Position numbers and translations under genes: made by a program. Shown in pieces: positions 28,604 to 44,705 of a DNA stretch of 64,000 bases. This DNA is from Ecdyonurus torrentis. Lineage: Eukaryota > Arthropoda > Insecta > Ephemeroptera > Heptageniidae. The notes below the pieces were generated by a model. It saw nothing but the letters and a program-made list of their open reading frames with translations. It had not been told where the DNA came from and did no database searches. The stretch spans positions 7,649,811 to 7,713,810 of the forward strand of contig OX439131.1 in the NCBI GenBank assembly GCA_949318235.1. The letters are read 5' to 3'. The first letter of the stretch is position 1, and each line of letters opens with the position of its first letter.

Positions 28604-28704
28604 TATAAAATTTATGTAGGGTTTACCTTAAAGTAACCAACGTGAGTAACACACAGACAACCGTGACTAATGAGACTTACGCCATAAACCCTTCAAATTT
28701 TATA
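28604..28704. repeat. Imperfect inverted repeat around TAAACCC
   Basis: TATAAAATTTATGTAGGGTTTA (28604-28625) pairs, with a 2-base gap and about two mismatches, with TAAACCCTTCAAATTTTATA (28685-28704). It is 180 bases from the family B tail and could belong to the same insertion. CCCTTCAAATTTT recurs once just downstream. Confidence 0.5.
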
Positions 28705-28836
28705 CTCACTTCTCACCCTTCAAATTTTTTTTTTCATCCACCCCTTTTCTAAAATATAGAATAACTTCATCTTGACTTATGGTTCCGTGACAATTATTAT
28801 ATTCCATGCAACTTCAAACTTTATAATCCTTGTGTT

Positions 28837-28839
<3 letters not shown>

Positions 28840-28869
<30 letters not shown>
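28840..28869. repeat. Poly(T) run, 30 bases
   Basis: Long T homopolymer. It could be a minus-strand retroposon tail. Confidence 0.9.
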
Positions 28870-28870
<1 letters not shown>

Positions 28871-29661
28871 CATGATGACTAATGTGCGTGTAGAGATCGT
28901 CAAGGGTTGTTAAGATAACGAAATATTCATCTACTTTATAACATTTTAACGAGACAAAAACATAGTGATAACAACACAATTCTATTTTAAGGGGCAAAAA
29001 TTATATATAATATAATGTCTTAAAATATATTTATTTTATTCATAAATAAACAGCTCATTTTTAGACACATTTAAAATTAACTTTTTGTAACTTTCATTAA
29101 TAATATAAAATTTTATTTAAACTTTTACAAAACTTTTAATGAAGTTAAATGAGAATACTGTGTAAACACATGATCTGCCTATCTATTCAACTTGATATTC
29201 TATAATACTACTAAACATTTGATATTTTTTCAAAATTTTATACATAATTATGTATATGAGTAAATAATTTAATATGCAAAGTAAGTAATGCGCTAATTAA
29301 AAAAAAATATTAACTTTATCTAAGTTTTTATGCACGGAGGAGGGGGAATAGAAAAGGCAAGTACGTTACATAATTAACTATAAATTTCAATAGGTAAGCA
29401 CTAAATTAGAATAGGTACACTTCAGTATTACCTAATGCAGTATATATAATAATACTAAAATAAATTAGTATTTCATCTAGTAAGTTTGGTTAGATTGTAT
29501 ATTACTATATCAGTACCTGTTTGAAGTTAATATTTACTCTACATTAACCCATATAAACTTACCCTTGTATCAACATTGAAAATATTTACCTATTGACATT
29601 TTCAGTATCTATTTTCTTTGGTAGCTGTATACTATTTTACATGTACAGTAATGCAAAAGAG

Positions 29662-29798
<137 letters not shown>

Positions 29799-30937
29799 AT
29801 TATCACATAAAATTGTAAATTGAAAACTTATAAATTTTAAACACTATTTTACGTTCTTTAATAGGGAACTTTATTATTATTTTACAGAAAGCTGGTATAA
29901 TATATTTTAAATAAAATAGTCATAATAATAATAAAATTATACAAAATGTAATTTAACTTCAAAAAATTGATTTATCGACTCATTCTGACGTGCATTCTTT
30001 CTGAAAATGTCAAAATCTTGTGTTTCACGCATACAATTTTCTATCATTTTAATTGCACGCCGGAAACACTTTTTTTTATTTACTTTACTACACACTAAAT
30101 TAGCCCACATGTAAATAGTTCCTGTGATATGTGAAGCAAGTGAGTTCCTGTCAGAACTCTATGATGTGTATATCCATCAAACCCATGCTGACTGGCATAA
30201 TGACGCAAAACAGAAGATGGGGAGAGAGAGAGAGAGAGTAGGTTATTAAGAGAGGGTGGTGAGGGAGGATGGGGTACGAACTAATTTGTCTTTTCGCATT
30301 GCCAAAGGCATGCTAACAATTACAATACGCTACACAGATGAAAATGAAAGATGAGTTCTTCTCTAATTTAAACAATAGCGTTTCATATTTATACTTTACT
30401 TTTCTACTTCTTTTTATCATTTTTATTTCTTTTAAAACATAAAGTTTTATATAACATAAATTAAATTTTTAATGTCAATAATTATGTTGAATAATGTATA
30501 GTATTTTTTTTTGTTAAAAGAATTTTGAAAACTTTTAATTATTCTCTTCTACTTTATATTAATATATTTAAAAAAAAAAGAAGACAAAGACATAAGATGA
30601 GATGTAGTAAAAAGATATATTACGTATGAAGTCAGGCGGTTTGAAATTAGAAACTCAAGCTGACATTGTGGATCTTGGGTGACATACTCATGATAAAGTA
30701 CGATGTCACTTGACGGTAAAGAGAAGGTATAGTAAGAGCTTACGCAAACAAAAATTTAATTTTCTAAAATTGCAATTATTAAGATTTTTTTCTCCTCATA
30801 AAAAAAAAAAAAAAAGAAAGAAAGAAGAAAACTTTCGTGTGTTTAAATACTTTCTCAAATTATTTACTCTTCATTAGAAAGAATTCTAAAAATATAACAA
30901 TTATTAATATGAATCCATTAAAATTTAGCAAAAGAAT

Positions 30938-30939
<2 letters not shown>

Positions 30940-31026
<87 letters not shown>
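30940..31026. repeat. (GA)n microsatellite
   Basis: About 87 bp of pure GA. Confidence 0.97.
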
Positions 31027-31029
<3 letters not shown>

Positions 31030-31223
31030 AATTGTTTAAGATTTAAATAGATCATAAGTAAAATTAAGTATAGCTTCATATTCCTCACTCTAACTATAAT
31101 AAATTGGAAAGAGTTTTTTTTTAATATATAGACATTAAAACATTATTCATTTATAGTTTTTATATTTTTAGCAATCCATTATAATTTACACCAAATATAA
31201 ATCTGTTCTGAAAACAAAAATAA

Positions 31224-31298
31224 AGCTTTTTTTTTTCTTCTTTTTTTAGCTTTTTTTTTTTAGCTTATTTAGCTTTTTTTAGCTTTTTTTTTTTTTTA
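31224..31298. repeat. Degenerate AGCT-T(n) tandem block
   Basis: Five AGCT units separated by T-rich spacers of varying length. It looks like slippage of a TTTAGCT unit. Confidence 0.7.
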
Positions 31299-32125
31299 CT
31301 ATTTTGCCACCAGCATTTTCATATATAAATTTCTACTGTATAGTTAAGTAATAATAATACTATATAATCACTATAAATTGAAGAGTTTTATTACAAAGAA
31401 CATATAACATATTTAATGGTTTGTAATTAACAAAGTTTAATTACCAAAACTCTATATATAGTATAATATTATTTTCTCGTATTTATTATGTTCTTTGATA
31501 TATCTAATATAATATAAAGATATAATATTATACCCATATGTATTTCCACATATTTATATTAAGGAAATAATATAAGGTTATATTATTATAGATATCAAAA
31601 TTTTCTTATCAATTTTATTACATCTATAGAGAAAGTTATTATTATTATTAAAACTTACTGAACGATGAGAGGTATATAGTGAAATAAAAACCATTGTCTG
31701 TTTTTACCATAAAATCAATACAGATATAACGATATAATATCCTGGCAATACGTTTTTAGGGAAATGATCAGGAAGTAAGGTTATGTTTTAGAAAAAAAAA
31801 ATGTCCTTAGGGTTTGGAAAACCAGTAATATTAAAATTGGTTTACGTGAGATTTTTGTTCTCTTTTCATCATTTGAAGTCTTTCTACTTTTATAACTGAC
31901 AAAATTAATATCTTTCCAAGTCAATAAAATATATTTTTGAAGGATGAGTATTAATGTGATGTATTATTCTTTTTAAATGATGGATATGGGAAGAAATAAT
32001 TAAAAAAGATTTATATCATGGATATGTCTTTTGTGGGGAGAGAGAGAGAGAGAGAAATGTAAAGAGAAAGAGAGATGAGGGTCGGTGAAATACAAAGGTA
32101 AATGTATTTTTATACAACGTTTGTA

Positions 32126-32149
32126 GAGAGAGAGAGAGAGAGAGAGAAG
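32126..32149. repeat. (GA)n microsatellites
   Basis: A short GA array; another lies at 32037-32055. A long T-run follows at 32237-32267. Confidence 0.9.
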
Positions 32150-33408
32150 GCTAAAACATTACGTCAAAGACGCTAGAAACGGCAGGTAAAAGCAACGGGA
32201 TGTAAAGAGATTGCAAAAAAGCCTTTTTTTATTCTTCTTCTTTTTTTTTTTTTTTTTTTTTTTTTTTCGAGCTAGCTTGTGCTAGTATAAGACTTGACAT
32301 ACGCCTCACAGGAGTAAAGAGAGGCAGAGTCTTGCAAGAAACCGCCAACGGGTTCAAATATTCAAAGCTTATACTCTCTTAGGCTTACAATTCTAATAAA
32401 AAGTTAAAAAACAAAAACCACGAGTAGATATCATAAGCTCTACGTTTAAAACACGAGAATATTTTCTTTTTCTCTCTGTTTTTTCTTTATATATATTGAA
32501 ATTTTTCTTTACATGTGTGCGGGAGTATAACATAAAATAGATAATAAAAATATACGTTGAATGTAAGTGTTATTATACACATATTAAATATTTTGATGTA
32601 GATATTGCGTAATAGAAAACCTGAGTACCATTTATATAAGGTGAACTGCTAAATTTAAAAAAAAAAAGGATTATATTCACTATGTTAAATACATAATATG
32701 AGAAAGTGATACCATTACATAATTACACTGATACCTAAAAAATACTATTTAAAAATCCTATATTATATTTTCATATTAAACAAATCTATTTTAATGTTTA
32801 CCAAAACTTCTACTATTAAAAATGAATAAATTGCTTTGATATTAAGAATAAATCATATAAATGTGATTTTATATTTTTAATTACTTCCTATTTCACAAAT
32901 ATCACAATTTTAAACCACAAATTTATATTCTATGAAATATTTTGAAATTAAGTAATTATTTTATATTATATAGTTTAAAATTATTCAAAGTAGCACAAGA
33001 GTTAAAATGAGTTATGAATTGTTGATTTATATAAAGTTTTGTATTGAGCTAAATAAAGACATTTATCATGAGTTTTGAACTTTATTATTAAGTGGAACAA
33101 ATCACGTTCATCTACAATAATTCTCTTTTATGAAAACATACCTTAATACAGTAAGTACGTATATATACTACGTATTGTATAGTACAATAAGCCACTGTAC
33201 GTATACTACAATGAAGCACTTCAAAGTTTTGGAGACTTTTGCTATTCTGCCACTTCGTCTTAACAATATCGATTGAAAGGAGTTACTTTTATATTTGTAC
33301 ATAGTCAGCATTCTTTGCTTACCAGACAAAAGTCTTTTGCTGTCTTTAAACTTTATATAAATATAAAGATAAAAGAAACTAGTTTATGTTGATCCAAATT
33401 TTACTTAA

Positions 33409-33743
33409 AGCCATAGACCACATAAAACAACATATGCTTTTTAAAGAATAAACACGAAATGGGATCTTCAAAACTGATGATAATTTTTACCAGAATGTTA
33501 ATGTAGCCCCACGAGAGATCGTAAAAAAACTGTTAAGTATGCAATTTGCGTGAAAATTCATGTTTATGACGTCAGAAACATGCAAAAATTAGTATGAAAA
33601 TGTTGTGCGAGTTGCATAAATCGAATATTCTGATCACTGCTACGGAACTACAGTTGGGTTTTGAGACAAACTAATGTTATTTATGTAAATCCCATCAAGT
33701 GTTTTGTGATATAAATGCTTATGTTTTTCTCTGGTGTATTCAT
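33409..33743 (-). mobile_element. TTAA-flanked MITE, copy 2 (inverted)
   Basis: A reverse-orientation copy of the same element, also 335 bp, flanked by TTAA at 33405-33408 and 33744-33747. The end at 33733-33743 carries two substitutions in its inverted repeat. It is easily aligned with copy 1 along its full length, including the segment GATCCCATTTCGTGTTTATT in reverse. Confidence 0.85.
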
Positions 33744-36700
33744 TTAACTATACACAGATTTTTTTTTAATAGTTGTCATTTTGTGTTATAAATTATTTTT
33801 AATTCTGTATAAATATCAGAAAGTAAATTAGAAATCATGAAATAATTTCTTTATTACAATTTTAAAGTTTATTGAAACAAAAAAACAAGGAACAAGAATA
33901 ATTTATTTCTAAGATAAAATAAATTTAAAATCTTACTAATGCAGTCATTAGTCATTACATTGGACATCTAGAGTAAATGTTTCAAGCTTTCCCGTACATT
34001 AAAGAAAGGTTCACTATACAGAATTTTAATAAACTTAAAATATTATTACGAGTGGATTTTTTTTTCTTGAGATGTGATGTACTTGATTTTGTTTTTTTAA
34101 GTTCTTCCCAATTTCCTAAAGTTTTTATTAATACAAAGATAACAAAACATTTATAAACATTTTTTTGGCTCGCTCACGGAACACGAATCTTTAGGATATT
34201 TCACAAATAAAAAATAATAAAAGAACATCTAAGTAGCTGTACTTTAAATCTACCAATAACTTCCTACAACAAAATAATATATAAATAAATAAAAAAAATT
34301 CTTTGGAAAAGTCTAAGTCTAAGTATCGCAATTTATTGTGTTTTTTGTTTTGTATAATTTGCCGCTCCAATGAACGAATGTATAACAAGCTCTCAAATTC
34401 TTTTTTTTTAGTTTTATGTGAAAAGTTACATTTTATTTCTATGTTTGCAAGCACAGACAAGAAAAAAAAGAAAGAATTTTATGTTATATACATGTAAAAC
34501 GACAATACAGAAACAAAAAGATATAATCGAGTTTTAAATTTTTAAAATTACAATATAAATAATAAAATATATGTTTGTATCTTTGGGATAGTTTTGTTTC
34601 TGATTTAAAATAACATAATGACTTTAAAGAATAGGTAATTAAATATTTTAGACTAATGAATTGATTGTAGAATAAAAAATAAAGAAATATTATATTAAAG
34701 TTAAAAATTTAATACATAATATTTAATTTTAAATATAAATCATTTGTAGACCCGCTTAAAATTTTATACTAAATAGCATTTAAATATTATTATTAAGAAA
34801 TATAATTATTTAAGATTTTGTAAAGTTAATGATTCATGATAAAAAGTTTAAGAAAATGAACTGTAATTATCAAACTTTTACTTCCTTCTCTGCTTCTGAA
34901 ATACGCTTTCCTTTCTTTTTATATATAAATATATATATAATATTATATTTTACAAAATAATCTCAAATTTTATAAAATAAAACTTTATCAGAATCAACTA
35001 AAACCCACCAATATTTCATTTGTATAGTAGAGTTTTATATTATAGATATATTTCACTTTCGCAGACAAATAAATTGAATTAGGATACATTACAACACCAG
35101 AAAATAACTTTTGATTTATAAATTTTTGCAACAACAGAGTATATAAATTATATATATAATGTAACAAAAAAATAGTATAATTTAGTCTAGGAGGTTTAAC
35201 TAAAAGTCATTCTTATGTATATTAAATAATGTGCAAGATTAGATCTGAAATATAATAACAATTTTTCGTACGCGGTAAAGCATATAGATAATATATAATA
35301 TGTGGGACTTCGTGGGTTTAGTTACTGGATTTAATTTGTTAGACACTGTAAAGTTTTATAGAAAAGTAAAGGAGGTAAGATAAAATTTTAATAAAAATGT
35401 AAAGCAAAATTCTTTTCAGGATATTTTACCTCCACTTTCTTGGAATAAAAAATACGTAAGGCATGTATTATATATATTTATATAATATTGCATTCTTATG
35501 AGATATTTTTCGGGCCACGAAAATGTCTATGGTGTACGGTATAACCATGAAAATGTTATAAAATTTCAAGTCTTTATTTTAAAAGACGTGATATTAAACT
35601 TTTTCATATTATATGATATTTTTAATACTGATGCGTTCATATTATTTCAGACAAAATCGACCTACAAATTTCAGGAGAGAATAAAATACATGCGGGTAAT
35701 GTTTCCACTCATAATGAACTAGAAAATCAATTTTATACTTCAAATACTTATAAATGTTTAAAATATACACCGAAAGGAAAGTCAAATATGAGTTATTTCA
35801 CTGTTTACCTTTATATATATTTTTTTTTGTAACTATATTCTAATAAAAAATTATTAATTGGTTATTTAATTATTATTTAACCATAAAAGATACAATAGTT
35901 ATAATATTTCGCGTATTTAATTTGCTACACAATTTATTATATCTTACAGTGTAGAAATTTTATAAATTTTACTTTTAATATAAATGACATAAATTTGACT
36001 ATAGATTATCTACTAACACCTACATATATGGACAAAATAAAAAGTAGGTAATAAAAATGCTAGATCAATGCAGCAAATTGACCTACAACATAAATAATGT
36101 TATATTACAGAACAATTATACCATATAGCACAGTAGTAATGATATTCAGCATAATTACTAATGTCATTTCAAAATAGCAAAATTTTGTACTCTAGAATAT
36201 AGAAGTTATTCAGTATAACCAAAATTCCTTATATAGTTTTTTGGTGTGTAAAAGTTTGCAAATAAGCTAAACTTATATTCTATACAAAACAATATTTATG
36301 TTCTATGTATATAATATCGAATATGTTTGCATTAGAAATGACAAGGGAGGAGTCTGGTTATAATTAGCTAATTAGATATACATCAGTGCGAGTGACTGGT
36401 CATAGGAATGATTTATGTACATTATGTCATACATTGTATAATACCAATCATCTACAAGAGAAGCACATGCTACCTACCTATACGTATACCAAACCAACTT
36501 TGATTCTAACAGCCCTTAATCACAAATGCAAGCTCTATCATCTTGCTGTCACCGCAACTTTATTAATATTAAAACCATGTACTGTAACATTGAAGTGAAA
36601 CTATAAATACAACTTAGTGTAGTGTAAATATTTAAAGCTTTTACTTTTATGTTCTTCTGTTTTCATTTGAAGTTCAAATATATTTTTTCGCCTTTTTTTT

Positions 36701-36942
36701 TTCTTTGTAGTAGTAAGGTAAGGAAGATATTAAAGCCTATAATATTTTTTCAACTCTTACGATTAATTATAACGTAAACTATTTTGCATAAATATGTCAT
36801 ATCATAGCATAAATGTTGTTATTTAAGAATTTGCTTATTGAAAACAAAACATCGTATGGTGTAAACATCGTCGCCAAACAAAATGTCAAATTATGTTTTT
36901 TATTATTGATGCTGAAATTTAGCTAGCAGCGTATTTATTTTT

Positions 36943-37147
<205 letters not shown>

Positions 37148-37984
37148 GTTAACCTGTATTTGTACAAAGTACAAACATTAAAAAAAACTCACATGTTTAA
37201 AATTTTGGCACCCTGAGCTATTTTCATTTCAAAACTAGTACATACATATACATATCACTCCTACTATATTAAAAATAAGCTGCCTTCAAGTTAGATTTAA
37301 TTTTGTATGTTTAAAACACACTTCATTTCATAAATCAAATTTTTTAATGAATCATAAGTTTATTGTAACTTCATATAAATATTCATTATATAGTAAATTC
37401 AAATTAGTTAAATACTGAAAGCATAATTGACGTTTCATTCCCACTTACAGATTAGATTATGTCAATGAAATGAAAGTGATTTCTATTCACAGTATAACGT
37501 AGTCTTTGTTTTATTATGCAGTGAAACTGGACAAGGAAAAACAATAATGATAGACAACAGATGAGACAATATCATTTTGTTGTACGCACACATCAATATT
37601 ATAGTATTTTACATAAATTGTTTCAAAACATATCAAATTTTGAAATGACATGACAATAATTTAATCACCTATTATCTTGTTAACGTCACTTTCCAATTGC
37701 ATAGAAATATCATTAAAAAGATATGGTTCAGTAGAAACTGCTGCTGCTTGTTATGTTATTGGGTTTCACTTGTAAATAATACTTTTGACGTTGATATTAT
37801 TATAGATTTTTAGTAGCTTTGTTGTTATTATTGTTGTTGTTATACTGTTGGTATTATTGTCCCCACATTGTTATATAAATTATTTGCATCTCATTGTAGT
37901 ATAGCAACAAAGAAAAGGTATTAAATTTGCATTGCATTATCCATCATTATAACAAGTTTTACATACATACATACTCGTACACAA

Positions 37985-38119
<135 letters not shown>

Positions 38120-38453
38120 ATATGGACATAATTATTTGTTTATGAGAATGTTTTGTATGTGTATACATAACTATAATATAATTTTTCAAGTCTTGCTGTA
38201 TTTAGCTAAAAAAAGGAAAATACTTAAAAGTTAGGGAACATTGGTCATTTTGTTTTGTCTTTTTGTTCGCTCATTACATAAAAATCTATATTAAAAAACT
38301 TTAAATACAAAATATTTTTATTAAAAAATTAGAAGACATGTTTTTAAAATGTTTATTGGTTTAAAATTATAAAAGTAATAACTTTGTATTAAAAGTTACA
38401 AAATATAGTTTAAAAACTAATATGTTAAACTATAAACCCGTATTTTTCAAATG

Positions 38454-38537
38454 TCGGGTCCGCGGACCCGGGTCCCAAAGACCCGTCCAAAATCTCGGGT
38501 TTTGGAAGATTTCGGGTCCGGGTCCGGGTCCGAACCC
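38454..38537. repeat. G+C-rich GGGTCC palindromic island
   Basis: An abrupt G+C-rich block in A+T-rich DNA. CGGGTCCGCGGACCCG (38455-38470) is a perfect 16-bp palindrome. Further GGGTCC and GACCC motifs follow, ending with three GGTCCG units at about 38515-38532. Clustered direct and inverted motifs of this sort are often sub-terminal repeats of DNA transposons, but no element boundaries are visible. Confidence 0.7.
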
Positions 38538-39107
38538 CTGCTATAAATACGTGAATAATGCTTATATTTAGTGCTTTCTTTTTATGAAAATAATACCTTG
38601 TCTTTTATATTTTATATTTTACCAGTGCTGAATATTTTATTTATTTGAAACATGCGATACATTTACTGTCATATCATAGAGCTATAATATTACTCTTTTG
38701 TATATTTATTATGAGTATGTGTGAATGAATAAGATATAACATCTTACGTATAAAGTGTTGCTGAAATTTATTTGTTTATAAATTGCTTATGACGTGATTT
38801 ACATTGTTACAAATAAAAATGAGCAGTTTTGTATATGAAAAAAAAAAATAATATTTACATATTAGTATGTAACAGTGGTAGGTTGAACCAATGAAGCTGT
38901 ATTAGAGAGAGAGAACTACTTTGTAAAGGTGGGAAAATTTCAGAAGGGAGAGAGAGAAAGAGAGAGAGCGAGCAAAAAGTAACACATAGAACATAAAAGA
39001 AGAAGAATAAAATATATGAGTTATGCCAACACAAAAAGTTATGATAAATTGTGAAAAAGATTTCATACCTCGATGGATTTTTACAAGACTTCTTTTGCAT
39101 ATTATTA

Positions 39108-39111
<4 letters not shown>

Positions 39112-39179
<68 letters not shown>
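39112..39179. repeat. Compound (CT)n(CA)n microsatellite
   Basis: About 48 bp of CT joined to about 20 bp of CA, the same arrangement as at 14079-14135. Confidence 0.97.
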
Positions 39180-40204
39180 CAACTTTTCTATATATTTTAG
39201 TATATAGATACAGATAATAATTGTGCTGACAGTAGAAAACCCAGAAAAAGGGTCACGTTGAAAATGATACAAAAACACTAAATAAATAGGATGGACGCAC
39301 ATGGACTGTTTTACGGTGCCAGTAAAGTTTTAAAAAAAAAAAAAAAAAAAAAACGCTTACACTAACTACTTTGCTGAATCAACATTCTTTAAATTTAAAA
39401 GCACAGGAAGAAAAAAGGTTTTTATAAACAAAACAATAAGGTGTAACTAAATATTTTTATATAAAATAAAGGTAGTAAAATTATTTAATTAAAAGTTCAT
39501 ATTACAAATAAATTATAATAATATATAAAATTTTCTACGTAAAATAGTAAAGTTTGAAAATAATTATATTATATCTTGTAATATGCAAAGCAAGCATTTT
39601 GCAAAAGTAGACATTTGACTGTAATATCCACAAAATATAAATGTTATGCTATAGAAGAAAAAAATTGGGAAGTGTTCCATTAATTTCACCTCTAGTTGGG
39701 CGAGAAGATGTGAAGATGTCTCATTTTTAACCATAAATTATGACGCCTTCTCTTTATTCATGTCACAATTTATTTTAGACGCAACATTTCATTTATATAT
39801 TATAATATATAACGTAAAAGAAATGAATCATCTATACCACATTATGACAAGTATAAAACGTATAATTTTATAAATAGTGGTTTTCAGCAAACTATATTCT
39901 TATCAAATTAAAAATATTTCATTTGCAACTCACGTTTATTATAATCGTTCAGTTTTGAAGTAATTTATAAGTTTATAAATATATTTAAATAAATAGTTAG
40001 CAAAATCATTTCATATTTTATGAAATTGAACATGTAATGCAAAAGATTTTGATTTGATTTAACTCTGACAAACTCAAAGCACGTAAAATCTGTAACAGTT
40101 TATCGTTCATAATTAAAATATATTACTTTTCAAAAATAAAACATGGTCTGATGGTCAGGATTTTAATTTTACTTCACTTTTAATCTTATACATAATATAT
40201 TATA

Positions 40205-40249
40205 TATTTATTTATTTATTTATTTTTATTAATTTTTTTTTTTTACAAT
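40205..40249 (-). promoter_or_regulatory. Polyadenylation signals and A-rich tail after the 300-aa ORF
   Basis: On the minus strand, about 45 bases after the stop codon, there is an A-rich run (about 40237-40248). It is followed by overlapping AATAAA units (plus-strand TTTATT repeats at about 40206-40226). These could serve as polyadenylation signals for the minus-strand ORF. The A-run could also be the remnant of a poly(A) tail from a retrocopy. AATAAA is common by chance in DNA this A+T rich. Confidence 0.4.
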
Positions 40250-40292
40250 TTACTAACAAAAAATTGAAACATAACGTGACGAGAAACTATAA

Positions 40293-41195
40293 TTATAATA
40301 TTGTGATAGACACAATGCCAGATTTCAATAAAAGGTCCCAAATATGTGCTCCATGGAACGTCATAAAGGTGGTACCGGAAATGTAGATGACGGCTGCAAC
40401 TCCATGTTTAACTTTGGGGTGGAGGGCGAAGTTTTTTAATTTGATGCCGCTCTGTGTCATGAGATGGAGAAAATCTTGGTAGATAGAGAGAACCAGTGCA
40501 GTTGCACGATATCTTGTCTCTTGGTTTCCTTGTTCCATACAAACCAAGACTTTTTCCTTGCCGTCATCGCACCGTGAAACAGCTCTGGTATCCAAAATTT
40601 CAGTGATTACTGCTAATTCTATATTTTCATTAAGTTTTAACTCTTTTATTTCTAGATCATTTTGAGCAGTGACAATTGTTTCCTGATCTTTATTTGGTTC
40701 ATTTGCTTTATTTTTCGTATCAGGTATTAAAGATTCTAATTCAAATTCTTTTACGGTATCTGTTGCTTTAATATATGTGCTAATTTTGCTTTCTTTATCA
40801 ATAGAAGGTTCCTTTTCTATACTGCTTAATTTTTCAGAATTTTTAGAGATGTTTTCCAAATGGCTTTTAGTTTGACTTGTTATATCAGGTGAGTCAAAAA
40901 TATTTGCAAGGTCGTTAATTTGAGAAACCAGATCTCCAAATTTTTTGGAATTTTGCGTTTTCTCGTTTTCTGATTTTCTCGTAAATCTGCTTCTATTAGA
41001 CGGTGCAACTGAAGCTGGTGGTCTTTTAAATGTTAGCCTTGAATTAGATGATTCAAACAGAGCTGAAAAATTTTCTTGTTTTTTATCCCCACCTCTTACG
41101 TTTGACGATTTTGATACATCTTTGTATGACGTAGTACCATATTTTCGAGCATTTTTAACTTTTTCTAAAAATTCTATTGTGTTTTTATTTGACAT
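40293..41195 (-). CDS. Intronless 300-aa protein of unknown family
   Basis: This is the only convincing coding region. The frame is open for 300 residues. An ATG at 41195-41193 is preceded by AAGAAA (A at -3, a favourable eukaryotic context). The frame extends nine codons further upstream to a GTG directly after an in-frame TAA, so this ATG is the first usable start. Residues 1-190 look disordered: rich in Lys, Ser, Glu and Asn, with a basic patch near 57-85 (FKRPP, RSRFTRK). Residues about 190-300 look folded, with mixed hydrophobic segments, two cysteines (C209, C219) and the stretch LHPKVKHGVAAVIYISGTTF. I see no signal peptide and no membrane helix, and I do not recognise the family. Base composition is less A+T biased than the flanks, mainly over the C-terminal part, which suggests constraint there. 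A-rich sequence and overlapping AATAAA signals follow within about 100 bases of the stop. It could be a single-exon gene, a retrogene, or a gene captured from a mobile element or virus; the sequence alone does not decide. Confidence 0.7.
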   Translation of the reverse strand: MSNKNTIEFLEKVKNARKYGTTSYKDVSKSSNVRGGDKKQENFSALFESSNSRLTFKRPPASVAPSNRSRFTRKSENEKTQNSKKFGDLVSQINDLANIFDSPDITSQTKSHLENISKNSEKLSSIEKEPSIDKESKISTYIKATDTVKEFELESLIPDTKNKANEPNKDQETIVTAQNDLEIKELKLNENIELAVITEILDTRAVSRCDDGKEKVLVCMEQGNQETRYRATALVLSIYQDFLHLMTQSGIKLKNFALHPKVKHGVAAVIYISGTTFMTFHGAHIWDLLLKSGIVSITIL

Positions 41196-41312
41196 TTTCT
41201 TGTAATAATGATGAACAATCACTTAAACCAGCTAACTACTAATATGATTTAAAATTCAAAATGTTATAATGGTACTGTTGTAAACGGAATTCTTTTTGCA
41301 TTGTTGCAAAGT

Positions 41313-41392
41313 TTCGTTTTTTCGTTTTTCGTTTTTCGTTTTTCGTTTTTTTTTCTTTTTTGTTTTTGTTTTTGTTTTTTCGTTTTTTTTTT
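41313..41392. repeat. Degenerate (TTTTTCG)n / (TTTTTG)n tandem repeat
   Basis: A homopyrimidine-biased block with several TTTTTCG units followed by TTTTTG units. It lies about 120-200 bases upstream of the 300-aa ORF start, in the ORF's 5' flank. On the ORF's strand it reads as CGAAAAA units. Whether it has any promoter role is unknown. Confidence 0.8.
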
Positions 41393-41399
41393 AACGCTC

Positions 41400-44180
<2,781 letters not shown>

Positions 44181-44182
44181 AG

Positions 44183-44500
<318 letters not shown>

Positions 44501-44644
44501 CACTGGGCTTTACACTCGCTGCTATCACTATTTTAAATAACAATGAAAAAATAATAGTCACTTTGTACATAATTATAAAAACACTCAATTCACAGTCTTT
44601 TTAAAAATTACATAGCTATGTTATTTACACACAATGTTTAACGT

Positions 44645-44696
44645 TTTCGGAGACTATATATCAAAAATGATACATACTGTCTGTCTCCTTCCTCAG
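44645..44696 (-). ncRNA. Hammerhead-like hairpin of the Penelope-like element
   Basis: On the minus strand CTGAGGA (44696-44690) is followed by one extra A, then GGAGAC (44688-44683), a 28-nt loop, GTCTCC (44654-44649) and GAAA (44648-44645). This copies the hammerhead core order CUGANGA - stem II - GAAA, and it lies just after the retroelement stop codon. The extra A and the lack of an obvious stem I partner mean it is probably degenerate or inactive. Confidence 0.45.
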
Positions 44697-44705
44697 AACT
44701 GAAAA

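Noticed and set aside
32341..32365. GGGTTCAAAT resembling a pol III B box
   Set aside because: No matching A box at the right spacing and no tRNA fold by eye.
36386..36598. 70-codon frame with Cys and His residues resembling a zinc-binding pattern
   Set aside because: The Cys/His spacing does not fit a known finger, and the frame has no typical start context.
40945..41205. 86-codon plus-strand frame overlapping the 300-aa ORF
   Set aside because: It lies antisense within the longer ORF and has no features of its own.
41196..41222. Nine extra N-terminal codons for the 300-aa ORF, starting at GTG
   Set aside because: GTG is not a usual animal start codon. The ATG at 41195 has a good context and is the first ATG after the in-frame stop.
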